64,000 bases of DNA from Clostridioides difficile (GCF_001299635.1 NZ_JRHN01000038.1:62001-126000); one strand, 5' to 3'; shown: positions 16,428 through 25,651, counted from the stretch's first letter. The notes: a model not told the origin generated them from the letters alone. A program made the numbers and translations.

Positions 16428-18059
16428 TTACTCCTCCATTACCTTAAGATTTGGATAAAATAGTATTCCACCTTCAAGAACTTTAGTATTTGTATAGCCA
16501 AAGCGTCTTAAACGATTTTGAGCCATATAACTATTTTTACCTTTTGCGCATATAAGAAGGATTTTTTCATCCTTAGAAAGACCTTCAATTTCTCCATTAA
16601 TCTCCCCAACAGGAAGATAACGTAAGCTAGGAATAGAAGGAGCTTTTGAAACATCTATTTTAGTCCAACTATCAAAGTCTTCTATTTCATCAAGTAAAAC
16701 ACTATCAAGTTCTCCATTAAGTTTGTTTTGTAAAACATTTACTGCTACTACAAATGGATGAATAGCAGTTGAAAAAGGCGGTGCATATGCAAGGTCCATA
16801 CTTTCTAATGAATAAAGGTCAGCTCCTAAAGTTATTGCAGTGGTAGATATATCTACTATTTTATCGACAGCTCCAGGTCCCATAACTTGAACACCCAATA
16901 ATTTTCTAGTATCCTTTTCAGCAACCATTCTTATAATAAAATTAGATGCACCTGGATAATAGTGAGCTTTGTCATCAGTAGCTATAGTTACAGAACAAAC
17001 ATTATAACCTTCTTTTTCAGCAGTTTCTTTACTTAGTCCTGTTTTTCCTGCATTGAGTTCAGGTAATTTTACTACTGTTGTTCCAAGGACACCATTGTAG
17101 GTTTTAGATTTACCAGATATATTTTGTGCACAAATTCTACCTTCATGATTTGCAGATGAACCCATAGGTGACCATGTAGGTTTATTTGTTAAAGCATTTT
17201 TTACAAATGCACAATCTCCAACTACATATATATCTTTATCGTTTGTAAGCATATATTCATCTGCAATAAGTGTTTTATTTGGAGCAAATTCTAGACCTGT
17301 ATCTTTTAGAAAGTCTGTGTTAGGGCGAATCCCAACTGACATAACTACTAAATCTGTTTTAATGACTCTATTTTTAGTACGAAGTTTTTCGACCTTATTT
17401 TGACCTTCAATGCCTACAACTTGGTCACCTGTAAAAATCATTATACCTTTATCAGCCATATGATTTTCAACATATTCAGCAAAGTCGGTATCAAATCCAG
17501 GCATAACATGTTCAGCCATATCAATAACACTTACACGTATGCCCATTGCAGAAAGGTTTTCAGCGATTTCAAGACCAATAAAACCTCCACCGATAACAAC
17601 AGCTCTCTTAACACCATCTCCAATAGAATCTCTTAGTGTTATAGCATCATTTGGAGTGCGCATAAAGAATACTCCAGATAAGTCAATGCCAGGTATTAGT
17701 GGTTTTATTGGGTCTGCTCCTGTAGCAATTACAAGTTTGTCATAGCTTAAATTTTCTTCTTTTCCTGTTGAAATCGTTTTCAAAATTACTTGTTTTGTAG
17801 CTCTATCAATAGAGGTAACTTCAACACCACAACGAACTTCTGCTCCTGTTAGCTTCGAAAAACTTTCAGGTGTATTGACAATTAAAGATGATTTATCTTT
17901 AATTATATTGCCAACATAGTATGGTAGACCACAACCAGCATAAGAAATATCTTCACCTTTATTTAGAATTGTAACAGAGCAGTTATCACCCATTTCACGT
18001 TTTATTTTTGCAGCAGTCTTTGTTCCAGCGGCAACTCCACCTATAATCAATACTTTCAC
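16428..18059 (-). CDS. FAD-dependent CoA-disulfide reductase with C-terminal rhodanese domain (CoADR-RHD)
   Basis: A 543-residue flavoprotein. The FAD site GGVAAGTKTAAK (residues 7-18), the redox Cys in SYAGCGLPYYVG (about 43), the NAD(P)H site VVIGGGFIGLEIAE (about 155) and the second FAD block DIYVVGDCAF (about 275) define the CoA-disulfide/NADH oxidase family. Residues 450-543 form a rhodanese domain with active Cys in LLICAKGKNSYMAQ. Such fusions reduce CoA persulfide or polysulfide and supply sulfide. With the downstream siroheme reductase it forms a two-gene sulfur-redox operon transcribed away from a LysR gene. The start is GTG or ATG at 18059. Confidence 0.88.
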   Translation of the reverse strand: MKVLIIGGVAAGTKTAAKIKREMGDNCSVTILNKGEDISYAGCGLPYYVGNIIKDKSSLIVNTPESFSKLTGAEVRCGVEVTSIDRATKQVILKTISTGKEENLSYDKLVIATGADPIKPLIPGIDLSGVFFMRTPNDAITLRDSIGDGVKRAVVIGGGFIGLEIAENLSAMGIRVSVIDMAEHVMPGFDTDFAEYVENHMADKGIMIFTGDQVVGIEGQNKVEKLRTKNRVIKTDLVVMSVGIRPNTDFLKDTGLEFAPNKTLIADEYMLTNDKDIYVVGDCAFVKNALTNKPTWSPMGSSANHEGRICAQNISGKSKTYNGVLGTTVVKLPELNAGKTGLSKETAEKEGYNVCSVTIATDDKAHYYPGASNFIIRMVAEKDTRKLLGVQVMGPGAVDKIVDISTTAITLGADLYSLESMDLAYAPPFSTAIHPFVVAVNVLQNKLNGELDSVLLDEIEDFDSWTKIDVSKAPSIPSLRYLPVGEINGEIEGLSKDEKILLICAKGKNSYMAQNRLRRFGYTNTKVLEGGILFYPNLKVMEE

Positions 18060-18100
18060 AATATATCACACTCCAATCTCTTTTATAACTCTATGCTAAA

Positions 18101-18139
18101 ATTATAGTTCTTGACAATACATTTGTAAAATACTAAAAT
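18101..18139. promoter_or_regulatory. Overlapping divergent promoters of the LysR gene and the sulfur operon
   Basis: Plus strand: TTGACA (18111-18116), 17 bases, TAAAAT (18134-18139), reading into the LysR gene. Minus strand: TTTACA (complement of 18124-18129), 17 bases, TATAAT (complement of 18101-18106), reading into the flavoprotein gene. The two polymerase sites overlap by 19 bases, so they should exclude each other, the usual arrangement for a LysR regulator and its target. Confidence 0.7.
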
Positions 18140-18188
18140 ATTAATAAAATCATAAGTATTTACTAATGTTTGCTAAGGTTGTGATAAT

Positions 18189-19106
18189 ATGACTATTCGC
18201 AGTCTTGAGATATTTGTTAAGGTTGCCGAGTGTGGTAAAATGAGTGAAGTAGCAAGAAATATGTATATTACACAGTCATCAGTTAGTCAAGTCATTTCAG
18301 AAATAGAAAAAGAGTATGGAGTTAAGTTATTTGAAAGAATTTCAAAAAAATTATATTTGACAGAAGCAGGAAAAAAACTTCTTGGATATGGGAGGCATCT
18401 TTTATCTATAAATGAAGAAATGAATGATTGCATGAAACACTGTGCAAAAAATATTCGTATAAAAGTTGGAGCTACAGTAACTGTTGGAACATGTGTAATA
18501 AGCCCAATAATACTAGAGTTATATAAAGTAAATCCTTTGATAGAACCAGAAGTATTTGTAGAAGATACAAGGTTGATTGCAAAGAAACTACTTAATAGTG
18601 AATTAGATATTGCCATTGTAGAGGGCAAAATAAAGCATCCAGATATTGTTACAAAAAGCATTATTAATGACCATTTAGTACTTATATGTTCTAATAAGCA
18701 TGAGTTTTACAAAAGAGATTACATAAACGTTTCAGAACTTTCGAATCAACCATTAATTATGCGTGAGTTGGGAAGCGGCACAAGAGCACAGTTAGAAAAT
18801 CAGTTAAAAGAATTGAAAATTCCAATGAATATTAGATGGTCATGTTATAATTCTGAAGCTATATTGAGAGCAGTTGTAGATAATTTTGGTATTGCAGTTA
18901 TATCTGAATTACTTGTTGAAGATTATTTAAAAAAGCATCTTTTATGGTCTTGTGATATTGAGGGTATCAATTTACAGAGGACATTCGACATTGCATATCA
19001 TAAAAATAAATTTTTTACGGAAAATATCTCATCATTTTTTGATATTTCAGTAGAGTTTGGAAAAAAGCAAATGAGAAAAAAGAATAAAAAAATGAATGTT
19101 TTATAA
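18189..19106 (+). CDS. LysR-family transcriptional regulator
   Basis: A 305-residue regulator with an N-terminal winged helix (residues 1-60, with EVARNMYITQSSVSQVISEIEKEYG as two split helices) and a periplasmic-binding-like effector domain (90-295; LDIAIVEGKI is a typical strand). The effector domain resembles the CysB/CbbR type. It is divergent from the CoADR-RHD/siroheme reductase operon with overlapping promoters, so it very likely controls that operon and itself, in response to a sulfur metabolite. Confidence 0.9.
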   Translation: MTIRSLEIFVKVAECGKMSEVARNMYITQSSVSQVISEIEKEYGVKLFERISKKLYLTEAGKKLLGYGRHLLSINEEMNDCMKHCAKNIRIKVGATVTVGTCVISPIILELYKVNPLIEPEVFVEDTRLIAKKLLNSELDIAIVEGKIKHPDIVTKSIINDHLVLICSNKHEFYKRDYINVSELSNQPLIMRELGSGTRAQLENQLKELKIPMNIRWSCYNSEAILRAVVDNFGIAVISELLVEDYLKKHLLWSCDIEGINLQRTFDIAYHKNKFFTENISSFFDISVEFGKKQMRKKNKKMNVL

Positions 19107-19130
19107 CATATTAAAAATAAAATAGGAAAT

Positions 19131-19162
19131 AAAAAAAGAGTATATTAATATACTCTTTTTTT
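19131..19162. terminator. Bidirectional terminator
   Basis: A perfect palindrome: AAAAAAAGAGTATATT followed by its complement ending in seven T (19131-19162). It serves the LysR gene and the convergent TerD gene. Confidence 0.85.
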
Positions 19163-19223
19163 ATTCGCCTATGCTATTAAATAGATTTAGTTTAAAAAAT
19201 ATCTTTACTATTTTAAATTAATA

Positions 19224-19805
19224 TTAACCTAAATTAACACCAAAGTTTCCACATAGTCCTGCAAGACCATCTTCGAAACCAGAACCTAAAGCATTGAATT
19301 TCCATTCTTCATTATGTCTATACAATTCTGCAACTACTATTGCTGTTTCTATGCTAAAATCTTCACCTAATTCATATTTAATAAGTTCTTCGTTAGTTTC
19401 TTCATTGTAGATTCTTATATATGAATTTTCAACCTGTCCAAAATTTTGTCTTCTTGTTACAGCTTCGTTTATAGTAACTGTAAATGATATTTTAGCAATG
19501 TCTTGTGGTATTTTAGATAAGTCTACATTTATTTGTTCATCATCACCATCACCAACACCTGTTCTATTATCACCCATATATTCAACTGCTCCAGAAGCAT
19601 GTTTTAAATTATTGTAGAATATAAAGTCTCCATCATTTGTAACTTTACCATTAGCACCAGTTAAAAATGCAGAAGCATCTAAATCAAAATCAAAGCCACC
19701 ATCATACTTATTAGTATCCCATCCTAATCCTACTACTACTTTTTTAAGACCAGGGTTAGTTTTTGTTAAACTTACTTTTTGTCCTTTTGCCAAAGTTATA
19801 CCCAT
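19224..19805 (-). CDS. TerD-family stress protein
   Basis: A 193-residue TerD-domain protein of the tellurium-resistance/general-stress group, cytoplasmic and calcium-binding. The calcium loops are intact: [10 protein letters not shown] at about 40 and [12 protein letters not shown] at about 88, with KISFTVTI and [12 protein letters not shown] in the conserved core. It is probably an operon with the second TerD gene 42 bases upstream. terB, terC and tellurite genes are not in the window, so a role in tellurite resistance itself is not shown. Confidence 0.9.
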   Translation of the reverse strand: MGITLAKGQKVSLTKTNPGLKKVVVGLGWDTNKYDGGFDFDLDASAFLTGANGKVTNDGDFIFYNNLKHASGAVEYMGDNRTGVGDGDDEQINVDLSKIPQDIAKISFTVTINEAVTRRQNFGQVENSYIRIYNEETNEELIKYELGEDFSIETAIVVAELYRHNEEWKFNALGSGFEDGLAGLCGNFGVNLG

Positions 19806-19847
19806 TTAAAACAACTCCTTGTTATAAATTTTTTATTGTAATTATTA

Positions 19848-20414
19848 TTAACTATATAAATTAGTTAATTCACGAAGTTCTTCATTTTGACCAATACCTA
19901 AAGCATTAAATTTCCATTCTCCATTTCTTTGATAAATTTCACCTGCCAAAACTGTGACTTTACCAGAAAAATCTTCTTGAAGGTTATACTTAAATAGTTC
20001 TTGTTTAGAATTTGCATCAATTAATCTTATAAAAGAATTATTCATTTGACCAAAATCTTGATTTCTTTTGTTAGCTTTGTATATAGAGACTCCAAAAATT
20101 ATCTTATGTACATATTCTGGAATACCATCTAAATTGACCATTATCTGTTCATCATCACCTTCACCTCTTCCAGTTAAGTTATCTCCAGTGTGTATAATAG
20201 CTTTAGAAGGATGCTTAAGATTCCCAAAATAAACTAAATCACTCTTAGAACTCATTTTATCTTGGTTAGTCAATGCTATTGCAAAAGCATCTAGGTCATA
20301 ATTTTTTTTACCTAGTTTGTTCATGTCCCATCCTAATCCTACAATTACATTTTTTACAGGATTATTGTCTTTTACTAAACTTACTCTTTGTCCTTTTTGT
20401 AAACTAACACTCAT
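19848..20414 (-). CDS. TerD-family stress protein, divergent paralogue
   Basis: A 188-residue paralogue of the neighbouring TerD protein (QKGQRVSLVK, GLGWDMNK, GEGDDEQIMVNL, DFGQMNNSFIRL). The first calcium loop is altered: its paralogue has DFDLDASAF, here it reads KNYDLDAFAI, so one calcium ligand may be lost. A good GGAG site precedes the ATG. First gene of the two-gene TerD operon; it resembles the TerE/TerZ branch of the family. Confidence 0.88.
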   Translation of the reverse strand: MSVSLQKGQRVSLVKDNNPVKNVIVGLGWDMNKLGKKNYDLDAFAIALTNQDKMSSKSDLVYFGNLKHPSKAIIHTGDNLTGRGEGDDEQIMVNLDGIPEYVHKIIFGVSIYKANKRNQDFGQMNNSFIRLIDANSKQELFKYNLQEDFSGKVTVLAGEIYQRNGEWKFNALGIGQNEELRELTNLYS

Positions 20415-20613
20415 TTTTAGTTCTCCTTTTTGTATTTTAAGTTTTATTGGTAGTTATAAGTGTAAGAATCATATTAGCTCTATTATATACATACTTAGAC
20501 TAATTTGGCTATATCTATAAACTATTTAATTGTATAATTACGTAAATATTTTAGAATGTTATATTTAAGTTCAAGTATATCTAGAAAAATTTATATAAAG
20601 TCTGGAGGTAGTT

Positions 20614-20679
20614 ATGATGGAAGTGTTTTGGATTATTGATAATAAAATAAAAAAGAAATTTAAAAGCAGACATAATTAA
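20614..20679 (+). CDS. Candidate small ORF, 21 residues
   Basis: ATG 20614 follows a near-ideal TCTGGAGG site with six bases between. The peptide begins MMEVFWIID, then turns very basic (KIKKKFKSRH) and stops at 20677-20679. Its last codons lie in the left arm of a 20-bp hairpin. It could be a small peptide gene or chance; nothing else explains the strong RBS in this 319-base gap between divergent TerD and convergent YitT genes. Confidence 0.35.
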   Translation: MMEVFWIIDNKIKKKFKSRHN

Positions 20680-20719
20680 CATATAAAAAGCTCTGTTTAT
20701 ATATGTTAATTATGTCTGC
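20666..20719 (-). terminator. Long perfect hairpin, terminator of yitT-like gene
   Basis: Twenty-base perfect arms, 20666-20685 and 20700-20719, with a 14-base loop. On the minus strand it lies just beyond the YitT-family stop and is followed by TTTT and a T-rich tract. Confidence 0.75.
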
Positions 20720-20733
20720 CATTTGTTTTATAT

Positions 20734-21597
20734 TTATTCTATTTTTTTAAATCCATTACCCAAAGCTTCATGTATATCTGTAATTATGATAAATGCATTA
20801 GGGTCGACATTTTTTACTAATTTTTTTAATTCGACAACTTCTTTTTTCTCAACCACCACTAAGAGCACATTCTTATTTTCTCCAGTATAAGCGCCTTCAC
20901 CCTTTAGGATAGTTGCACCTCTATCTAAATCTTCCATTATTTTTTTGCTTATATCTTTTGAAAGGTCAGATATGATAGTAAATGATTTTGAATAATTAAA
21001 TCCTTCAATAAGTAAGTCACTGACTTTTACTAAAATGTATAAAGCTACAGTTGAATAAAGTGCAATTTCAACCTGTCTATTTACTATACCTGATAGAACT
21101 ACCACAACACAGTCAACAATACCCATCAAAACAGGTATACTAAATGTAGGAAAATATTTATTTAGTAGGAGTGCCATCAAATCAGTTCCACCTGTAGAGC
21201 CATTTATTCTAAAAATAAGACCTTGACCAACTCCCATTAAAATAGAACCAGATATAATTGCAAGATACATATCATTTGTGATATCTAGTGTAGCCATATT
21301 TGCAGTAAGCTTAAGTGCTATAGTAAGAAAAATTATTCCTAAAACTGTTTTAAAACAATCTTTCTTTGAAAGTATTTTGTAAGCAAATATGAATAATGGA
21401 ACATTTAAAATTAAATTGACAATCCAAAGTTCTATACCAAATAGTGCGTTTAAAATAACTCCAAGCCCTGTTATACCACCAGCAGCGATTGCATGTGGAT
21501 TAAAAAACATGTTAAGAGAAATTGCCATTAATATACAGCCTACAATTAATATTAAAATTTCTGAAAAAGTTATTATATCTTTTTTCAATAACATCAC
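20734..21597 (-). CDS. YitT family membrane protein (DUF161 and DUF2179)
   Basis: A 287-residue protein with five or six membrane helices in residues 10-200, including the conserved NPHAIAAGGITGLGVIL and INGSTGGTDLMALLLNKYF blocks, and a C-terminal cytoplasmic DUF2179 domain (about 210-285; SKKIMEDLDRGATILKGEGAYTG) that binds small ligands in structural homologues. Function unknown; the genes are abundant in Firmicutes. It is monocistronic, with a terminator directly after the stop. The Met at codon 2 is an equivalent start. Confidence 0.9.
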   Translation of the reverse strand: MMLLKKDIITFSEILILIVGCILMAISLNMFFNPHAIAAGGITGLGVILNALFGIELWIVNLILNVPLFIFAYKILSKKDCFKTVLGIIFLTIALKLTANMATLDITNDMYLAIISGSILMGVGQGLIFRINGSTGGTDLMALLLNKYFPTFSIPVLMGIVDCVVVVLSGIVNRQVEIALYSTVALYILVKVSDLLIEGFNYSKSFTIISDLSKDISKKIMEDLDRGATILKGEGAYTGENKNVLLVVVEKKEVVELKKLVKNVDPNAFIIITDIHEALGNGFKKIE

Positions 21598-21742
21598 TCC
21601 TTATATATAGATTATAATATATATTATATAGTTTTTCCAATTTTTAATAAAAAAAATAAAAATATATTATAAAAATAATTTGATTGGAATTTTCTGAAAA
21701 TTAATGCTATAATTAAAAATAAATTTAAAGGGAGGTTATAAA

Positions 21743-22633
21743 ATGGCTAAATTAACTCTAGAACATATAAAAGGAAACACGTATTATATTCCACTCTCTA
21801 CAATAGTAGGTGTATATGTAGATGGTAATGATGCAACTTTAATTGATAGTGGAAATAACAAAGATACTGCTAGACAAGTCTTAAGATTGTTAGAGGAGCA
21901 TAATCTAAATCCTAAATTAATAATAAACACTCATTCAAATGCAGACCATATAGGAGGAAATGCATATTTGAAGAATCAAACAAAATGCAAAATTGCTACA
22001 ACTAAAATGGAAGGATATTTTACAGAAAATCCAATACTAGAATCAGCATTTTTATATGGAGGCTATCCAAGTAAAGCACTGAAAAATAAGTTTCTATTAG
22101 CAAAAGAAAGTGAAGTTGATTATATTATACCTTCAAATGGAAAAATTGTAGATACAGAACTTGAAGCTATTTCTCTTCCAGGTCATTATTTTGAAATGAT
22201 TGGTATTAGAACTCCAGATGATGTTTTGTTTGTTGCAGATAGTCTTACACCAGAAAATATAATTACCAAATATCATTTTTTCTTCCTATTGGATATAGAA
22301 TCACAATTTAAGACATTAGAAAAAATGAGAAGTTTAGAAGCAGATTTCTTTGTTCCAAGTCATTCTGTTAAAACTAGAGATATAAAAAATTTAATTGATA
22401 TTAATAAAAATAAGATGGAAGAAATAATAGATAATATTAAAAAAGTCTGTTGTGAAGCAATTACAATTGATGAAGTTATTGAAAAAATGTGTGATTTGTA
22501 TAGTGTTAAACTTGATGCTAATCAATATGTATTAGTTGGAAGTACAATACGTTCTTATATAACATATTTATATGAGAATAAAATGATTGAATACGTGTTT
22601 GACGGTGGCAAGATGTTGATAAAAACTGTATAA
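21743..22633 (+). CDS. MBL-fold metallo-hydrolase
   Basis: A 296-residue metallo-beta-lactamase-fold enzyme. The metal motif reads NTHSNADHIGGN (residues 74-85), that is H-x-N-x-D-H, a variant in which the second His of HxHxDH is Asn. Later ligands are His in SLPGHYFEM (about 145), Asp in LFVADSL (about 165) and His in FVPSHS (about 209). The C-terminal 80 residues form a winged-helix-like extension. The Asn variant suggests altered metal loading. RBS GGGAGG is present. Substrate unknown. Confidence 0.85.
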   Translation: MAKLTLEHIKGNTYYIPLSTIVGVYVDGNDATLIDSGNNKDTARQVLRLLEEHNLNPKLIINTHSNADHIGGNAYLKNQTKCKIATTKMEGYFTENPILESAFLYGGYPSKALKNKFLLAKESEVDYIIPSNGKIVDTELEAISLPGHYFEMIGIRTPDDVLFVADSLTPENIITKYHFFFLLDIESQFKTLEKMRSLEADFFVPSHSVKTRDIKNLIDINKNKMEEIIDNIKKVCCEAITIDEVIEKMCDLYSVKLDANQYVLVGSTIRSYITYLYENKMIEYVFDGGKMLIKTV

Positions 22634-22901
22634 ATATTAGTTAGAAAGTAATGATAAAAATTAAATTTACTATCAATTTATCACAAAAAATAAACAACAG
22701 TACCTCTAAAAGCTTATAAAAGTCTTAAATATAAATTTGTTTTTTATTTTATAACAAATAAATTTTATAATGAATAAGATAAAATAATTGGTATAGATTG
22801 ACTTATAATTTTATAAAAATAGATGCTTGATTATAAAATTATGTTATAATTTGTAAATAAGAGGATAGATTATAAGCAAATTAAAGAATTTATAGGGGGA
22901 A

Positions 22902-24659
22902 ATGGTAGAGATTATGAATAAAAAATTCAAAAAATTCAGTAAAAAAATAAGTATATCAACCTTGGCTTTGACTATGTTTCTTTTTAGTAATCTAACTGTA
23001 AACGCACAGTTTAAAGAGGATTCAATAATAGGAAATGACAGATATGAAACAGCAGGGCTTATAGCAGACAAGCAGAATTATGATACTGTAATATTAGTTA
23101 ATGGAGATAAAAGTTTATCTGATGGACTTTCATCAAGTGGATTGGCTGGAGCTATTAATGCACCTATACTTTTAACTAAAAAAAATGAGATACCAAAAGC
23201 TACTTCGACTAGACTAGACAATAAGACTTTGAATACTGTAAAAAAAGTATATATAATTGGTGGCTACAATACTATTGAAAATTCAGTAGAAAAAGATATA
23301 AAAGGAAAAGGTATTGAAGTTGAAAGAATAAATGGAAATAATAGAATTGAAACTAGTTACAATGTAGCAAAAAAAATAAATGAAGTTGGTAGGGTAAAAG
23401 AAGTCATGCTGACAAATGGATTTGTAGGAGAGGCTGATGCTATGAGTGTAGCACCTGTAGCTGCAAAAAACAAAGGAGCCATAATACTTACAGATGGTAA
23501 ATCAATTCCATTTGGCACTGAAGACTTAAATGTGTACGCAATAGGAGGCAAGTCTGCAATAAGTGAAGACTTAGTAAAGAAAACTAATGCAACTAGAATT
23601 GGTGGCAATGATAGGTTTGAAACTAATAAAAAAGTGATAGAGAAATTTTATAATGGAGCAACAGATTTTTACATAACAAAGGGGTATCAATTGGTAGATG
23701 CGCTAACACTATCTCCTCTAGCTAAAGAAAAACCAATCGTTTTAGTTGCTGATGGAAGTAACAAAGGTATTTTAAAAGGAGCTAAAAGCATAACAAAAGT
23801 TGGAGGAATTGATGCTAATACATACAAACAATGTCTAGATGTAGTGGAATATAATGATATGAACATAACTCCAAACATTGTAAAACACCTAACTTCAATT
23901 GAAGGGAATGAAGTTTCTGAAGTATCTATAGAAATAGATAATTTAGGTGTAGTTGTTGAAAAGACAAATACTGATAAATTTGAATTTGACTATGTAAGTG
24001 TGACTAATGAAAAAAATTGTACTTTTTCTGTGAATAAAGAGAGTTCTTCCAATAATGTGAAGTATGGAAAATTGTTTGTAAGTGCTAAGAAAAAAATAGA
24101 GAAGCAAGATAGACCTTCACAAGATATGAATGGCGATAATATGATAAATGCAAATAAAGATAAAATGGTAAATGTTATAAAAATTGGGATTCCTGATAAA
24201 GAGTATTCTAATTTTAATGTAGAGGTAGAAAGAGGAACAGTAGAACTTTATAATATTAAAGGTGGAGCTACAGTTAATGTTAATGATGGAATTGCAAAAA
24301 TTGTCGATAATAGTGTTACATATCCATTTAATATAAATACTAATGATGGTATTTCAGCTGTAACAGCTGAAACTATATCATCTGAAATAAAGTTTAGGTC
24401 AAATGATGGAATTGTAGATATAACAGCTACGAATATAAGTGGAGATATAAGCTTGTATGGAAAAGATGGCAAAGATAACTTTGATGGAATCTTTAAATTA
24501 AACTTGAAAAAAGAACCATCAAATTTACACTTGAAGTTGATAGGCAATGGGTTAAATAAGTTACCTGATGGTTGGTCTAAAGATTATATTTTAGGAAATG
24601 GGCATCCAGTTATTGAGGTTAAAAATAATGGCATAAACAATATAACACTTGGTGAATAA
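22902..24659 (+). CDS. cwp23: Cell wall protein with three CWB2 repeats, probable Cwp23
   Basis: A 585-residue secreted surface protein. A signal peptide of about 35 residues ends near VNAQ. Three cell wall binding repeats type 2 follow at about 42-135, 142-225 and 230-320 (each opens with an R-I-x-G-x-x-R-x-E-T-like motif and closes with a V-Y-I-I-G-G-like motif). They anchor S-layer-family proteins to the PSII polymer. The C-terminal 260 residues are beta-rich, with repeated VNDGIAKI/TNDGISAV/SNDGIVDI units like a DUF4097-type beta-helix. The name Cwp23 is a recollection supported by the neighbouring gene order. The Met at codon 5 could be the real start. Ligand of the C-terminal domain unknown. 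Confidence 0.85.
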   Translation: MVEIMNKKFKKFSKKISISTLALTMFLFSNLTVNAQFKEDSIIGNDRYETAGLIADKQNYDTVILVNGDKSLSDGLSSSGLAGAINAPILLTKKNEIPKATSTRLDNKTLNTVKKVYIIGGYNTIENSVEKDIKGKGIEVERINGNNRIETSYNVAKKINEVGRVKEVMLTNGFVGEADAMSVAPVAAKNKGAIILTDGKSIPFGTEDLNVYAIGGKSAISEDLVKKTNATRIGGNDRFETNKKVIEKFYNGATDFYITKGYQLVDALTLSPLAKEKPIVLVADGSNKGILKGAKSITKVGGIDANTYKQCLDVVEYNDMNITPNIVKHLTSIEGNEVSEVSIEIDNLGVVVEKTNTDKFEFDYVSVTNEKNCTFSVNKESSSNNVKYGKLFVSAKKKIEKQDRPSQDMNGDNMINANKDKMVNVIKIGIPDKEYSNFNVEVERGTVELYNIKGGATVNVNDGIAKIVDNSVTYPFNINTNDGISAVTAETISSEIKFRSNDGIVDITATNISGDISLYGKDGKDNFDGIFKLNLKKEPSNLHLKLIGNGLNKLPDGWSKDYILGNGHPVIEVKNNGINNITLGE

Positions 24660-24672
24660 AATATATGAAAAT

Positions 24673-24706
24673 AAAGCTTATATAATTTTTAAATTATATA
24701 AGCTTT
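24673..24706. terminator. Bidirectional hairpin terminator
   Basis: Sixteen-base perfect arms with a two-base centre (24673-24706), 13 bases after the cwp stop and before the end of the convergent flavoprotein gene. Confidence 0.75.
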
Positions 24707-24743
24707 ACTTAATTATCAATATTTTACTTGTGGCATTATGTAC

Positions 24744-25346
24744 TTAACAGTTGTCTACTTTAGTTGAATTATCTAAGATATTATAAATTTGTTTTGCGAA
24801 TTGACGAGAATGTTCTTCTTTTTCTCTATCCATGAAACTAGGTTTACCTAAGTCACGCTCAACAAGCATTCCGATATATTTTAATTGAGAATGTTTACAA
24901 TATCTCTTGATACCGTTTTCCCAGATGTCAGCACCTTTTTCAGGTTTATATCCACATGTTGTAATAAGTGCTAATGATTTTCCTGCCCATAATGCAGGTC
25001 CTTTTTCATCACCATAGTATTTGTTCATTCCATACACCAATCTATCAAGTAATGATTTCATTGGTGAAGTGCAGTACCAAGAGTAAATTGGAGTTGCAAA
25101 AACAAGTAAATCACACATAAGAATTTTTTTGAAAATTTTCTGAACATCATCTTCATGATAACATCCAAATTCAGAAAAATTTTTCTGACATGTCTTACAT
25201 GCAGTACAAGGTTCTATCTTACAATCATATAACCATATTACTTCAACATTTGCATTATAATCTTCTAATTCCTCAATAAAAGGTTTTAGAATAGCAGCAG
25301 TATTACCTTTTTTCTTAGGACTTCCCATGAGAATACATACTTCCAT
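24744..25346 (-). CDS. NAD(P)H-dependent FMN reductase/flavodoxin-fold protein
   Basis: A 200-residue flavodoxin-like oxidoreductase (NADPH-dependent FMN reductase, multimeric flavodoxin WrbA type). The FMN phosphate loop is GSPKKKGNTAA (residues 8-18); the C-rich loop CKIEPCTACKTCQ (about 45-57) marks the clostridial iron-sulfur flavoprotein-like branch, and FATPIYSWYCTSPMKSLLDRL is the second FMN contact block. The frame runs 40 codons further upstream, but ATG 25346 has a GGAGGTG site at the right distance. Probably an electron-transfer flavoprotein; partner unknown. Confidence 0.87.
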   Translation of the reverse strand: MEVCILMGSPKKKGNTAAILKPFIEELEDYNANVEVIWLYDCKIEPCTACKTCQKNFSEFGCYHEDDVQKIFKKILMCDLLVFATPIYSWYCTSPMKSLLDRLVYGMNKYYGDEKGPALWAGKSLALITTCGYKPEKGADIWENGIKRYCKHSQLKYIGMLVERDLGKPSFMDREKEEHSRQFAKQIYNILDNSTKVDNC

Positions 25347-25471
25347 ATTGACACCTCCACAGTATTTTAAAATAGTTTTTAATTCTATAGCAATGTTTGT
25401 ATAATAAACTTTTAAAGACAAGCTACATAGAATGAAGTTTATTTTATCATAATATCTTAAAATCAATAGTA

Positions 25472-25651
25472 TTATATAAGTGATTTAAAAAAAACAGCTA
25501 TATTTGTAACTATATAGAATGATAATAAAATTAAAATCATCCATATAAAAATATGATTCTTATATGGATATACCTTATTAAGTTTTTTCCCAATACGCAC
25601 AAGTAAAATGTACATCAAAAAATATACTAAAAAAACCATTAAGAATTTCAT
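25472..25651 (-). CDS. Small membrane protein, two helices
   Basis: A 59-residue hydrophobic protein with two membrane helices separated by a basic turn (RIGKKLNKVYPYKNH). ATG 25651 is preferred over GTG 25663 because GAGG lies seven bases before it. Not recognised; it could be translated with the flavoprotein downstream on the same strand, although about 125 bases separate them. Confidence 0.5.
   Translation of the reverse strand: MKFLMVFLVYFLMYILLVRIGKKLNKVYPYKNHIFIWMILILLSFYIVTNIAVFFKSLI

Noticed and set aside
24248-24547. Minus-strand ORF of 99 codons inside cwp23
   Set aside because: Shadow frame of the beta-repeat region; no RBS or family resemblance.
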